DNA from: Chryseobacterium sp. Tr-659
GTDB taxonomy: Bacteria; Bacteroidota; Bacteroidia; Flavobacteriales; Weeksellaceae
DNA length: 64,000 bases
Direction of reading: 5' to 3'
Assembly: GCF_011752975.1 (NCBI RefSeq)
Contig: NZ_VWWP01000002.1
Coordinates: 434,001 to 498,000 of the forward strand
The notes below the pieces were generated by a model. It searched no databases. It saw nothing but the letters and a program-made list of their open reading frames with translations, and was not told the DNA's origin. Below, one piece after another: positions 6,943 to 16,352 of this stretch. The position numbers and the translations under genes were made by a program. The number at the start of each line of letters is the position of its first letter. The first letter of the stretch is position 1.

Positions 6943-8826
6943 ATGAATTTAGATCAGAATATTTATTCCAAAGAATCTGTAAAAGCGAGAATGCTTCAGA
7001 ATGCCACTAAAGTATGGGGACTGAAAAGCCCGCAGTCTTTAGATCCCTTTGTGAAATTGCTAATAGACGCATTCAGTACAGAAGTTTTTAAAGCGAATAA
7101 TGAAATACAGACGGTAAATGCCCGTATATTGGAAAAACTGGCAAAACTTCTTACACCGTCTATTTATACCCACCCGATTCCTGCGCACTCCGTTGCTTTT
7201 ACACAGCCTTATGAGTCTTCCGAAATTTTATTGGAACACACGGAATTTTTCTTCCGTAAGCAAATGACATCTACAGTGAAATCGGAGTCAGACAAACAGC
7301 TGAACATTCCTTTTACACCGGTAGGAAATGTAAGGATCAACAAAGTTCATACTTCAATTATGTTTGTAGGAAATACCTGTTATAGTATTGATGACAGATT
7401 TAATAAAATCCCAATTGCCCGATTCCAAGGAAGACCGGAAGATTACAGGAGAATTACAATAGGAGTGGATGTAAGCAAATACATCAGTGAGAATTTTCCT
7501 AAATACCTGAGCGTATTTTGTTCCAATCCAGCTTTTGAGCACCTGGATTTCGTATATAAACTATTGCCATATATCACGGTTTCCAGTAATGGGAATCCTC
7601 TTTTTGTGAGAGAAGGGTTAAGCTATCTTTCCGAAAACCAGATAGATGGATATGAGCAGATGTTCAAAGAGCAATCTATCAAAAACAAAGTGATTGAAGA
7701 TATTAAAAGTATCTATCGTCATAAATTTATTGAAGTAACAGGAATTTCTAATAGTTTATTCTCTGAGCCCGGACAACTTCCGCAAAACCTGGATTTTTTA
7801 GCAGGAAAAGAAGAGATTATTAGGTTTATAGAGAATAAAAAATATCTATGGCTTACTTTCGAATTCCCACCTCAGTTTTCTTCCGAAATTCTTGATAACT
7901 TTTCTTTTGTATTAAATGCTTTTCCGGTATATAACAGAGGCTGGAAGAAAACAGAGTACAGCCTGGATATTATGGGAAATAATATCCCTCTGGTAACAGA
8001 TGAAGGAGAACATTTTCTGTATGTAGATGAGGTTCAGGATGGTGACGGAAGAAAATATACTGAAATTCCTTTCACACCTGCCGATGACCTTAAAAAAGGA
8101 TTGTATACGGTAAGAAAAGGAGGAATGGAGCGTTTTACTAATAGAAATGCAGTAGATATGATCGCCAATGTTCTGGAGCTGACAAGAGATGAAATTGCAG
8201 CATTTTCCCTTTTAAACAGGGATAACGTGAAAGGTGTTCTCAGCGAAATGTCTGATAAAATGAAATCGATGGTACAAAAAGTGAACAATGCTAAAAGAAG
8301 TATCAAACAGGAACTGAATTATGTTATTATGGAGCCCGTAGAAAAGACAGACCATACTTATGCTGCTTTCTGGGTAACTCATTGTACACTGGCGAATCAT
8401 ATGCGTCCAGGAACAGAACTTTCCAATCAGTTGAAATCCCAAACCGTTGTGTTGTTAACAGAAACATTGGGTGGTGCAGAAGAGCAGAAAGGAACAGACA
8501 GTATTCAGGCTTACAAATATGCTCTTACGACAAGAGATAAGATCATTTCTCTTGAAGACGTTAAGAACTACTGCCGTATGATTCTAAAAGATGAGCTAAG
8601 AGAAGTAAGAGTAAGAAGAGGAACAATGATCAGCAATAAACCTAAAGAAGGATTTGTAAGAACTGTTGAGGTAGAAATCATTCCACAGAATTATTCTTTC
8701 TACGGAAGAGCGTACTGGGAAAATATGGCCAATATTCTCAGAAATCAGATCATCGCAAAAGCTATTGATGGTATTGAATATCTTGTGAAAATAAGCAATG
8801 AAGATATCGAATTTCAGGATATGTAA
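6943..8826 (+). CDS. tssF: TssF-like type VI secretion baseplate subunit
   Basis: A 627-residue protein resembling the TssF/VasA baseplate wedge subunit as found in Bacteroidota T6SSiii: the N-terminal KSPQSLDPFVKLLIDAFSTEVFKANNEIQTVNARILEKLAKLLTP corresponds to the TssF N-terminal helical region, followed by the long β-rich body and a C-terminal segment with VKNYCRMILKDELREVRVRRG. It would pair with the gp25/TssE protein just upstream. The next gene is uvrA, not tssG or tssK, so the pair is separated from any other T6SS genes. The assignment rests on overall resemblance and context. Confidence 0.72.
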   Translation: MNLDQNIYSKESVKARMLQNATKVWGLKSPQSLDPFVKLLIDAFSTEVFKANNEIQTVNARILEKLAKLLTPSIYTHPIPAHSVAFTQPYESSEILLEHTEFFFRKQMTSTVKSESDKQLNIPFTPVGNVRINKVHTSIMFVGNTCYSIDDRFNKIPIARFQGRPEDYRRITIGVDVSKYISENFPKYLSVFCSNPAFEHLDFVYKLLPYITVSSNGNPLFVREGLSYLSENQIDGYEQMFKEQSIKNKVIEDIKSIYRHKFIEVTGISNSLFSEPGQLPQNLDFLAGKEEIIRFIENKKYLWLTFEFPPQFSSEILDNFSFVLNAFPVYNRGWKKTEYSLDIMGNNIPLVTDEGEHFLYVDEVQDGDGRKYTEIPFTPADDLKKGLYTVRKGGMERFTNRNAVDMIANVLELTRDEIAAFSLLNRDNVKGVLSEMSDKMKSMVQKVNNAKRSIKQELNYVIMEPVEKTDHTYAAFWVTHCTLANHMRPGTELSNQLKSQTVVLLTETLGGAEEQKGTDSIQAYKYALTTRDKIISLEDVKNYCRMILKDELREVRVRRGTMISNKPKEGFVRTVEVEIIPQNYSFYGRAYWENMANILRNQIIAKAIDGIEYLVKISNEDIEFQDM

Positions 8827-8859
8827 ACTTCTTTAAAACAATATTGATTTAAAATATAA

Positions 8860-8886
8860 AATGCCGTAATTAATACGGCATTTTTA
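8860..8886 (+). terminator. Terminator after TssF-like gene
   Basis: Stem AATGCCGTA / TACGGCATT with a short loop and a T-run. Confidence 0.85.
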
Positions 8887-9144
8887 ATATTCAATATATT
8901 CAAAAGATCCACAGAACCTTCAAAATCTACGTGATTTATAATATTGAGTCTAATTGAAGGAAGTCTCGTTTATTAAAAAGAAGGCTGTCCATTGGCTTTT
9001 GCCTGAACAATCTGTCGCTGTACAAAACTTTTACTGAAAATCTTCGTGAATTTATCCAACTTTTCTCCCTTTTATAATGAAAAAAATTCCATAAAATTCC
9101 GTAATTTTGCACGTTGTGATTTTCAGGCAAAATCATCCCAAATT
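8887..9144. other. Intergenic region before uvrA
   Basis: No gene is seen. TAATTTTG at 9102-9109 matches the -7 element and lies 35 nt before the uvrA ATG, but no TTG sits at the expected distance. The rest is unassigned. Confidence 0.5.
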
Positions 9145-11976
9145 ATGAGCAAATCAACAGAATATATAGAAGTTTACGGAGCACGTGAACACAATCTAAA
9201 AAATATTAATGTTAAAATTCCACGCAATGAACTGGTCGTGATTACCGGTCTTTCAGGAAGTGGAAAATCCTCACTGGCTTTTGATACAATTTTTGCAGAA
9301 GGCCAGCGCCGTTATATTGAAACATTCTCTGCATATGCACGCCAGTTCCTTGGTGGTCTGGAACGTCCTGATGTAGATAAAATTGAAGGACTGTCTCCTG
9401 TTATTGCCATTGAGCAGAAAACAACCAATAAAAACCCGCGATCTACCGTTGGTACCGTTACTGAACTGTATGACTTCCTGCGTCTTTTGTATGCAAGGGT
9501 TTCGGATGCATACTCTTTATCTACCGGACAGAAACTGGTAAGCTATACCGAAGATCAGATCCTGGAAACCATCAAAGAGAACTATAAAAAAGAAAAGATC
9601 ATGTTATTAGCCCCTGTGGTACGTTCCAGAAAAGGACATTACCATGAACTTTTTGTACAGATGGCGAAAAAAGGCTACGGACAGGCAAGAATAGACGGTG
9701 AATTGCAGGATATTGAATATGATTTAAAACTTGATCGTTATAAAACCCACGATATTGATATTGTGATTGATCGTTGGATCATTGGAGAAAGCGCTTCAGA
9801 AGGAAGAATGGAAAAATCACTGCGGACTGCGATGGAAATGGGGGAAGGAATTATCGGAATTCAGAAGCTGGGAAGTACAGACATTGAATATTTTTCAAAA
9901 AACCTTATGGATGCGGAAACCGGTCACTCGTTAGCATTGCCGGAACCCAATACATTTTCATTCAACTCTCCGAAAGGAAGCTGCCCGAACTGTAAAGGAC
10001 TGGGAACTATCAAGAAGATCAACACGGATTATTTTATAGACAATCCAAAACTATCGATCAACCAGGGAGGGTTGCTGCCGTTGGAAGACATCAAGTCAAA
10101 CAAATGGATTCTTTCACAAATCAAAAATATTCTGGAGATCTTCGGATTGGGATTAACTACACCAATGCAGGATATTCCGGAAGAAGCATTAGAGTATATC
10201 TACAACGGATGCCATAAAGAATTCAATAAAGATCTTAAATACGCTGGAATCACTAAAAAGATAAAGATCAGTTTTGATGGTCTGATTGCTTTCATGGAGG
10301 AAATAATCGATGAAAGAGAATCTTATGAAGCGATTTTACTGGAAAGACACTTTACAACAGAAGAAACCTGCCCGGAATGTCACGGAACCCGTCTTCAGCC
10401 TTCAAGTTTAAGCTTTAAAATTGACGGAAAGAATATTGCTGAGGTTAATGGTTTAAGTCTGGCTGATTTAAAAGACTGGTTAGCCGATGTTAAAGATAAA
10501 TTCTCAGAAAAAAACAAAATTATAGCCCACGAGATCTTAAAAGAAATTGAAACGAGACTTCAGTTTTTATTAGATGTTGGTTTAGATTATTTAAGTCTGA
10601 GCAGGAGTTCAAAAACCCTTTCCGGAGGAGAATCACAGAGGATTCGTCTCGCAACGCAGATCGGTTCTCAGCTGGTCAATGTATTGTATATCCTTGATGA
10701 ACCGAGTATTGGACTTCACCAGAGAGATAATGAAAGACTGATTCATTCCCTGAAAAACCTGAGAGATATCGGAAATTCTGTTCTGGTTGTGGAACATGAT
10801 AAAGACATGATTCTGGAAGCCGATGAGGTACTGGACATTGGTCCGAGAGCAGGAAAATTCGGTGGAGAGATCCTTTGGCAAGGGAAACCGAAAGACCTGT
10901 TGAAAGCAGATACCATCACTGCTCAATACATCAATGGAAAAAGAAAAATTGCAATTCCTGAAGAAAGAAGAGGGGGAAGCGGTAAAAATATTGTTTTAAA
11001 AGGAGCTACAGGAAACAATCTTAAAAATGTAACCCTGGATATTCCCCTTGGAAAACTGGTAGTAGTAACCGGAATTTCAGGAAGTGGAAAATCTTCACTG
11101 ATCAACGGAACATTATATCCGATTCTTAACAAACACTTCTACAGAGCGGTTCAGGAACCTTTACCTTATAAAAAGATTGAAGGGCTGGATAATATCGATA
11201 AAATTGTAGATGTAGACCAGACACCAATCGGAAGAACACCACGTTCAAATCCCGCTACCTATACCGGAATGTTTACCGATATCAGAAACCTTTTTGCAGA
11301 ATTGCCGGAAAGTAAAATCCGTGGATATAAGCCGGGAAGATTCTCTTTCAACGTAAAAGGGGGAAGATGTGAAACCTGTCAGGGTGGAGGATTGAAAGTG
11401 ATCGAAATGAATTTCCTTCCCGATGTATATGTACATTGCGAAACCTGTAACGGAAAACGCTTCAACAGGGAAACGCTGGAAGTTCGTTACAAAGGAAAAT
11501 CAATCTCAGATGTTCTGGATATGACCATTGATGAAGCGGTAGAGTTTTTCCAGCCGATTCCTAAGATTTTTGCAAAAGTAAAAACCCTGCAGGATGTAGG
11601 ATTGGGATATATTACCTTGGGACAGCAATCAACAACCCTTTCAGGAGGTGAAGCACAGCGTATCAAGTTAGCAACCGAATTGGCAAAAAGACAAACCGGA
11701 AACACCCTTTATATCCTTGATGAACCCACTACAGGATTGCATTTTGAAGACGTAAAAATTCTGATGGATGCCATCAATCAGTTAGTAGAACTTGGAAACT
11801 CGTTCATTATCATTGAGCACAATATGGATGTGATCAAATTAGCCGACCATATTATTGATGTTGGACCGGAAGGAGGAAAGTATGGCGGACAGATCGTAGC
11901 ACAGGGTACTCCTGAGGAAATTGTGAAGTCGAAGAAAAGTTTGACGGGGAAGTTTTTGAAGAGGGAACTGGAGTAA
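9145..11976 (+). CDS. uvrA: Excinuclease ABC subunit A
   Basis: A 943-residue DNA damage recognition ATPase of nucleotide excision repair, of usual family length. It has two ABC ATPase modules: Walker [11 protein letters not shown] at about residues 35-44 and [10 protein letters not shown] in the second half, with signatures [12 protein letters not shown] and [12 protein letters not shown]. Zinc-binding pairs [17 protein letters not shown] and CETCQGGG...CETCNG are intact. The start at 9145 ([20 protein letters not shown]) matches the family N-terminus; the in-frame upstream extension contains the promoter-like TAATTTTG and is unlikely to be translated. Works with UvrB and UvrC encoded elsewhere. 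Confidence 0.98.
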   Translation: MSKSTEYIEVYGAREHNLKNINVKIPRNELVVITGLSGSGKSSLAFDTIFAEGQRRYIETFSAYARQFLGGLERPDVDKIEGLSPVIAIEQKTTNKNPRSTVGTVTELYDFLRLLYARVSDAYSLSTGQKLVSYTEDQILETIKENYKKEKIMLLAPVVRSRKGHYHELFVQMAKKGYGQARIDGELQDIEYDLKLDRYKTHDIDIVIDRWIIGESASEGRMEKSLRTAMEMGEGIIGIQKLGSTDIEYFSKNLMDAETGHSLALPEPNTFSFNSPKGSCPNCKGLGTIKKINTDYFIDNPKLSINQGGLLPLEDIKSNKWILSQIKNILEIFGLGLTTPMQDIPEEALEYIYNGCHKEFNKDLKYAGITKKIKISFDGLIAFMEEIIDERESYEAILLERHFTTEETCPECHGTRLQPSSLSFKIDGKNIAEVNGLSLADLKDWLADVKDKFSEKNKIIAHEILKEIETRLQFLLDVGLDYLSLSRSSKTLSGGESQRIRLATQIGSQLVNVLYILDEPSIGLHQRDNERLIHSLKNLRDIGNSVLVVEHDKDMILEADEVLDIGPRAGKFGGEILWQGKPKDLLKADTITAQYINGKRKIAIPEERRGGSGKNIVLKGATGNNLKNVTLDIPLGKLVVVTGISGSGKSSLINGTLYPILNKHFYRAVQEPLPYKKIEGLDNIDKIVDVDQTPIGRTPRSNPATYTGMFTDIRNLFAELPESKIRGYKPGRFSFNVKGGRCETCQGGGLKVIEMNFLPDVYVHCETCNGKRFNRETLEVRYKGKSISDVLDMTIDEAVEFFQPIPKIFAKVKTLQDVGLGYITLGQQSTTLSGGEAQRIKLATELAKRQTGNTLYILDEPTTGLHFEDVKILMDAINQLVELGNSFIIIEHNMDVIKLADHIIDVGPEGGKYGGQIVAQGTPEEIVKSKKSLTGKFLKRELE

Positions 11977-11998
11977 AACTACATAAAATATATTACGG

Positions 11999-12028
11999 AA
12001 AACCACAATGAAAATTGTGGTTTTTTTA
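11999..12028 (+). terminator. Terminator after uvrA
   Basis: Stem AAACCACAAT / ATTGTGGTTT with a GAAA loop and a T-run; the following Roco gene begins 26 bases later. Confidence 0.9.
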
Positions 12029-12053
12029 TTTACTTTTGGTGAAACTAGTAACA

Positions 12054-15000
12054 ATGGAAAAACCTAGAGCGATAAGAAATTTTGAAATTTTAAACAATAT
12101 CGAATTAAGTGAAACGACTGGAGGTGTTTTTAGAACTTATTTACCAAATCAGATAAAAAATGTTTATAAGCTTAATCAAGATAGACAAGTTATTGCATTA
12201 AACATTTGTAATAATACATTTAAAAAGATTGAGGGAATATTTTTATTTGATTCCTTGGAAGAGCTTTACATAAATGGAAATCAATTAGAAAATTTATTTT
12301 TTTTAGAATTATTACCTAAATTAAGAATTTTAAATACTTCTGATAATTTGATTAATGATAGTATGACGAGTGTTTATCTTAACAATCTTGAGGAGCTTTA
12401 TATCTCAAATAATATTCTAAGCGAATTTCCAACATCACAAAATTTCCCCAAACTAAGGTTACTTTATTTAAACAAGAATAACATTAATAAAATTTTAACT
12501 AAAGATATATTTACAAATTTAGAAATTTTAAATCTGGATGATAATAAAATTGAGAAGATTGAAAACATGGAATTTTTTCCAAAGCTTGTAGATTTATCTT
12601 GTATCAATAATAATATAAAAAGAATTGAGAATTTAGATGTACTAAAATTAGAAGAACTTAATTTATCAGGAAATGAAATTAAAAAAATAGAAAATTTAGA
12701 AAGTCAGATAAAATTAAAATCTTTGTCACTATATAACAATTCAATTGAAAAAATCCAAAATTTAAAAAATCCTACATTGGATTTTTTAAACTTATCTAAT
12801 AATAAGATTGAAGTAATAGAAAATTTGGAAAATTTAGTGAATCTAAGAGTCCTTTTTTTGTGGTTAAATAAAATTAATAAAATTCAAGGATTGGATAAAT
12901 TAATTAATCTTATCAATCTTAATTTATGGAGTAATAATATAAATGAGATAGAAGGCTTAAATGAGCTTAAAAATTTAAATACTTTAGATGTTGGAGCCAA
13001 TAACTTAACTAAAATAGATAAAATAGATAATTTAAAGAAATTAAAAGATTTGGATATAGCATCCAATAAAATTAGTAGGATTGAACAAATTTCACACTTG
13101 ATAAGTTTGTTAACCTTAAATATTTCAAACAATTTAATTGAAGACTTAAAGGACTGTGAAGAACTTTTAAATACTAATCTAAAAAACCTTAAAATACAAT
13201 CTAATCCTTTTTTAGAAAAAAAGAATATACTTTTAAATAAAAATGAAAACCATTTAGATACGATTAAAAATGAACTAGAAAAGTTAGAAAAAAGCAAAGA
13301 GCCAATAAAATTACCCGTGAAAGTAATGTTATTAGGAAACCACGCTTCAGGAAAATCAACATTTTTAGACTATTTTTTAAATGATAAGATTGAAAATAAA
13401 AATGAGAGTACACATATTTTAAAAATTATTAATTACCCTAAAAATTATAAAAGAAGGATATCTAAACTTCCAAGTGCAATATTTTATGACTTTGGTGGTC
13501 AAGATTATTATCACGGTGTGTATAAGGCGTTTTTAACATTGGATACCATTAATTTACTTTTCTGGCAAAATAAAACAGATAATATTACAAAAGAAATTGA
13601 TTCCAAAAAATTAAATATTATAAACTTTAATAAGCAATACTGGTTACATCAAATAGAATTTGCTAATTCACAGAGAAAAAAATATCTTAAGGACAATACT
13701 GAAGAAGTCAATTATGTAATACAAACCCATTCAGATATATCTTCACAGAAAAACCCTATAGAAGAAAATATAAAACAAACTTTTTTTCTTTCATTTTTAG
13801 AAAATTACAAATCCCGTAAAAACGAATTTGCTTTAAAACATCTTAAAGAGTCAATCATTGAAGAAATAAAATCACATTCGAAAGAAGCTAAAAAAACCCA
13901 AAATGAGATAGCATTATATAGGTTTATAAACGACTATAAAAAGAGTGAATGGACAAATGTTGAAAAATTGGTAGAAATTTATGATAGCTCTTTGGGAAAT
14001 TTAAAGGCAGAACTGGAACAGCTTTCAATGAAAGGTATGATTTTATATTATAAAAATATTCCATCTCTTGAAGACTTTGTTTGGCTAAATCCTTCAAAAA
14101 CGGTAGAAAAAATTCATGAAATTTTATCACAACAGAATAAAGGGAAAATAAATAAAATAGATTTTGAATCACAAATCAATGATGATAAGATTATTGATAT
14201 GCTAAAAGAAAATAAAGTAATTTTTTTTGATGATTATGATGACCATTATATAATCCCCGGATATTTAGACTTTGCTCATGAAGAAAATGAAGAGTTTTTT
14301 TATTTTGCGGAATTTGATTCTCCAAATTTTATTTTAAAATTTTCTAGGTTTATACCTTTTGGTTTTATAAATCAATTAATTTGTCATTTCGGAAAAAATC
14401 CAGAGAAGAAAGTTTATTGGAGGAATCAGTTGATCTTTACTCATCAAAATGCGAGAATAAGGATCAAAATTAATTTTGAATTGTTGGAAATACGAGTATT
14501 TATTAAATCTCCTAAAAAATCCTTATTGAAAGATATTGAAAAAGAGATATTTTTAGATATTCTTTATTTATATTGGGATGAAAGTATCCCCACCTTGGAA
14601 AATCTAAAGACTAGGTTAGAAAAAGTAGAAGAAATAAAAAAAGAAAATTATTATGAACCAAAAGATTTGGTAAAGGAAAAAGAACAAATTTTTGAACGAG
14701 TTATTGATGATCTTTTTATATCTATAGATGGGGGTAAAACTTATATTAAACATTCAATATTGCAAACTTTAGAAAAAAGAAGCCTTACTATAAGTACTTA
14801 TAATTTTGTTGAAGGAATATTAAATGATGTTGGTTCAGTACAAGTAACAAATTTTAAAAACTTTACAAACAATACCAATATAAAAGCAATGAAAAAAATA
14901 TTTATTTCATACTCAAGAAAAGATGGAGAGTTTAAGGATGAATTAAAAAAGCATCTTAATATGTTAAAATTATTTGATATTGCGGACAATTGGAGCTGTG

Positions 15001-15425
15001 AGCAAATTACCATTGGAAATTGGCATAATCAGATTCAAAAAGAATTAGAAGAGAGTGATATGATTGTATATATGTTGTCAAAAAATTTCTTCAATTCTAA
15101 ATATATTCTAGAACAAGAGGTGCAGAAAGGAATAGAACAAATGGATTCTAATTCTAAAAAGAAGATATTAGGTGTAATTGTTGGTTCTTTTCCTAGCTTA
15201 GATATGCTTAAAGCATCTTCTTCCGACAGAGACAACTTACAAGATTCCATTTTAAGATTAGCAGAAAATCAATATTTACCTTATGGAAATATTAATAATA
15301 ATACTTCCGGCTTAACAGAGAATAAAATTATTCCATTGGATATTTATAATAAAATTTGTGTTGATGGAAATTTGGATACAGCTTTTCAACAAATAGCTGA
15401 AAAAATTTCAGATATGCTAAAGTAG
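12054..15425 (+). CDS. LRR-Roc-COR-TIR protein (bacterial Roco with TIR effector)
   Basis: A 1123-residue multidomain protein. Residues about 45-400 are SDS22-like leucine-rich repeats of 20-22 residues (for example NLEILNLDDNKIEKIEN). A Roc GTPase follows: P-loop GNHASGKST at 428-436, G3 DFGGQ at 479-483, G4 THSD at 558-561. A COR domain covers about 600-860 (LKAELEQLSMKGMILYY near 650, FIPFGFINQLICHFG near 765, VYWRNQLIF near 787). A TIR domain runs from 946 (MKKIFISYSRKDGEFKDEL), with the probable catalytic Glu at 1022 in SKYILEQEVQKGIE, aligning with the Y-x4-E pattern of bacterial NADase TIRs. No signal peptide or membrane segment. The ATG at 12054 follows TACTTTTG (12031-12038). The gene is visibly AT-richer than uvrA or gyrA and rich in AAT/TTA/AAA codons, suggesting transfer. 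A role in immunity or programmed death is inference from the domains. Confidence 0.88.
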   Translation: MEKPRAIRNFEILNNIELSETTGGVFRTYLPNQIKNVYKLNQDRQVIALNICNNTFKKIEGIFLFDSLEELYINGNQLENLFFLELLPKLRILNTSDNLINDSMTSVYLNNLEELYISNNILSEFPTSQNFPKLRLLYLNKNNINKILTKDIFTNLEILNLDDNKIEKIENMEFFPKLVDLSCINNNIKRIENLDVLKLEELNLSGNEIKKIENLESQIKLKSLSLYNNSIEKIQNLKNPTLDFLNLSNNKIEVIENLENLVNLRVLFLWLNKINKIQGLDKLINLINLNLWSNNINEIEGLNELKNLNTLDVGANNLTKIDKIDNLKKLKDLDIASNKISRIEQISHLISLLTLNISNNLIEDLKDCEELLNTNLKNLKIQSNPFLEKKNILLNKNENHLDTIKNELEKLEKSKEPIKLPVKVMLLGNHASGKSTFLDYFLNDKIENKNESTHILKIINYPKNYKRRISKLPSAIFYDFGGQDYYHGVYKAFLTLDTINLLFWQNKTDNITKEIDSKKLNIINFNKQYWLHQIEFANSQRKKYLKDNTEEVNYVIQTHSDISSQKNPIEENIKQTFFLSFLENYKSRKNEFALKHLKESIIEEIKSHSKEAKKTQNEIALYRFINDYKKSEWTNVEKLVEIYDSSLGNLKAELEQLSMKGMILYYKNIPSLEDFVWLNPSKTVEKIHEILSQQNKGKINKIDFESQINDDKIIDMLKENKVIFFDDYDDHYIIPGYLDFAHEENEEFFYFAEFDSPNFILKFSRFIPFGFINQLICHFGKNPEKKVYWRNQLIFTHQNARIRIKINFELLEIRVFIKSPKKSLLKDIEKEIFLDILYLYWDESIPTLENLKTRLEKVEEIKKENYYEPKDLVKEKEQIFERVIDDLFISIDGGKTYIKHSILQTLEKRSLTISTYNFVEGILNDVGSVQVTNFKNFTNNTNIKAMKKIFISYSRKDGEFKDELKKHLNMLKLFDIADNWSCEQITIGNWHNQIQKELEESDMIVYMLSKNFFNSKYILEQEVQKGIEQMDSNSKKKILGVIVGSFPSLDMLKASSSDRDNLQDSILRLAENQYLPYGNINNNTSGLTENKIIPLDIYNKICVDGNLDTAFQQIAEKISDMLK

Positions 15426-15605
15426 TATATCTTTTCAATATTAATTTTTCAAATATTTTTAAAATTTATAATACTGGAAATCAATTAATTAAATTACAAT
15501 GTTAACTCAATGTTAACTCAATGTGAATTTAATATGAATTATTTTTAATAACTTTGGTTAAGAGATACAAAATAAGTTTAGTATAATATTTAAAACCAAT
15601 TAGTT
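15426..15605. repeat. 11-bp tandem repeat upstream of small secreted protein
   Basis: CAATGTTAACT occurs twice in tandem (15497-15507, 15508-15518) with a partial third copy (15519-15526). It lies about 30 bp upstream of a TAACTTTG -7-like element (15549-15556), a position where an activator or repressor could bind. No TTG is found at the usual -33 distance. Confidence 0.45.
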
Positions 15606-16010
15606 ATGAGAAATAAAATTCAAATATTGATCACAACATTTTTTGTTTGTGGATTCATGACTGTAATGAACACTGTTAAAGCCCAAAATACCGATCATAA
15701 TACAATCCAGGAAATTCAACTGAACAGGAGTGAAACCTTTAATGATATTAGAAATAGATTGGAGGCCAATTTTGATCTTACAAATCCTGATTATAAACAA
15801 GGAACTGTAAATTCAGTAGTGAAATTTGATATTGCAAAAAACGGGAAAATTATTAATGTACATTCTACAGGTGACTGCAGCACTGTGAATAAAGAAATTG
15901 AAACAGTGTTAAGTGAACTGGATTATAGAGTAGACCGTAAGAAGCTAAGTGAAAATATGGTTGCTTATACTTATGTAATGCCTGTAACTGTAGAGATCCA
16001 TAACAGATAG
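15606..16010 (+). CDS. Small exported protein, TonB C-terminal-like
   Basis: A 134-residue protein with signal peptide (MRNKIQILITTFFVCGFMTVMNTVKAQ). The mature part, VVKFDIAKNGKIINVHSTGDCSTVNKEIETVLSELDY, resembles the β-α-β layout of TonB C-terminal domain-like periplasmic proteins common in Chryseobacterium, where the glycine-less KNGKI turn and the late helix are typical. There is no TM anchor or proline-rich linker, so it is not a true TonB. The function is unknown. It is preceded by its own promoter-like TAACTTTG and tandem repeat. Confidence 0.6.
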   Translation: MRNKIQILITTFFVCGFMTVMNTVKAQNTDHNTIQEIQLNRSETFNDIRNRLEANFDLTNPDYKQGTVNSVVKFDIAKNGKIINVHSTGDCSTVNKEIETVLSELDYRVDRKKLSENMVAYTYVMPVTVEIHNR

Positions 16011-16124
16011 TATTCTTAACAGATTATTCCAAAAGGTGTGAATAATGAAAGTTTCAAATATGAAATTGTAATACAATACAGGCAATTCGTTTTAATTTTG
16101 CATTACCATAAAAATTAAAACCAT

Positions 16125-16259
16125 ATGAAAAATTTAAAGAAACTGACAAATTCAGATTTAAAATCAGTGTACGGTGGAGGGCCTGTAAAATACTGTACAT
16201 TTTGCGAATGGGCAAATAAAGTAATTTGCAGCAACATTCCAATCGTTCAGTGCCCGTAA
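16125..16259 (+). CDS. Bacteriocin-like double-glycine leader peptide
   Basis: A 44-residue peptide. Residues 1-18 form a double-glycine leader (MKNLKKLTNSDLKSVYGG) of the type repeatedly found in Chryseobacterium bacteriocin-like proteins; C39-peptidase ABC exporters normally cut after GG. The 26-residue remainder contains four cysteines (C24, C27, C35, C43), consistent with two disulfides or a modified core. TAATTTTG (16093-16100) gives a -7 element and the terminator at 16268 closes a one-gene unit. No exporter, modification enzyme or immunity gene is adjacent, so processing would have to come from elsewhere. Activity is not shown by the sequence. Confidence 0.75.
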   Translation: MKNLKKLTNSDLKSVYGGGPVKYCTFCEWANKVICSNIPIVQCP

Positions 16260-16267
16260 AAAAATAT

Positions 16268-16293
16268 AAGCCGCTTTTAATAAGCGGCTTTTC
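16268..16293 (+). terminator. Terminator after bacteriocin-like gene
   Basis: Perfect stem AAGCCGCTT / AAGCGGCTT with a 5-nt loop followed by TT C T; a weak T-run. Confidence 0.75.
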
Positions 16294-16352
16294 TATGGAA
16301 TTATATCAGAAGTTTAGTAACTCAGCTTTTAGTATTCTGAACAAATTTCTTT

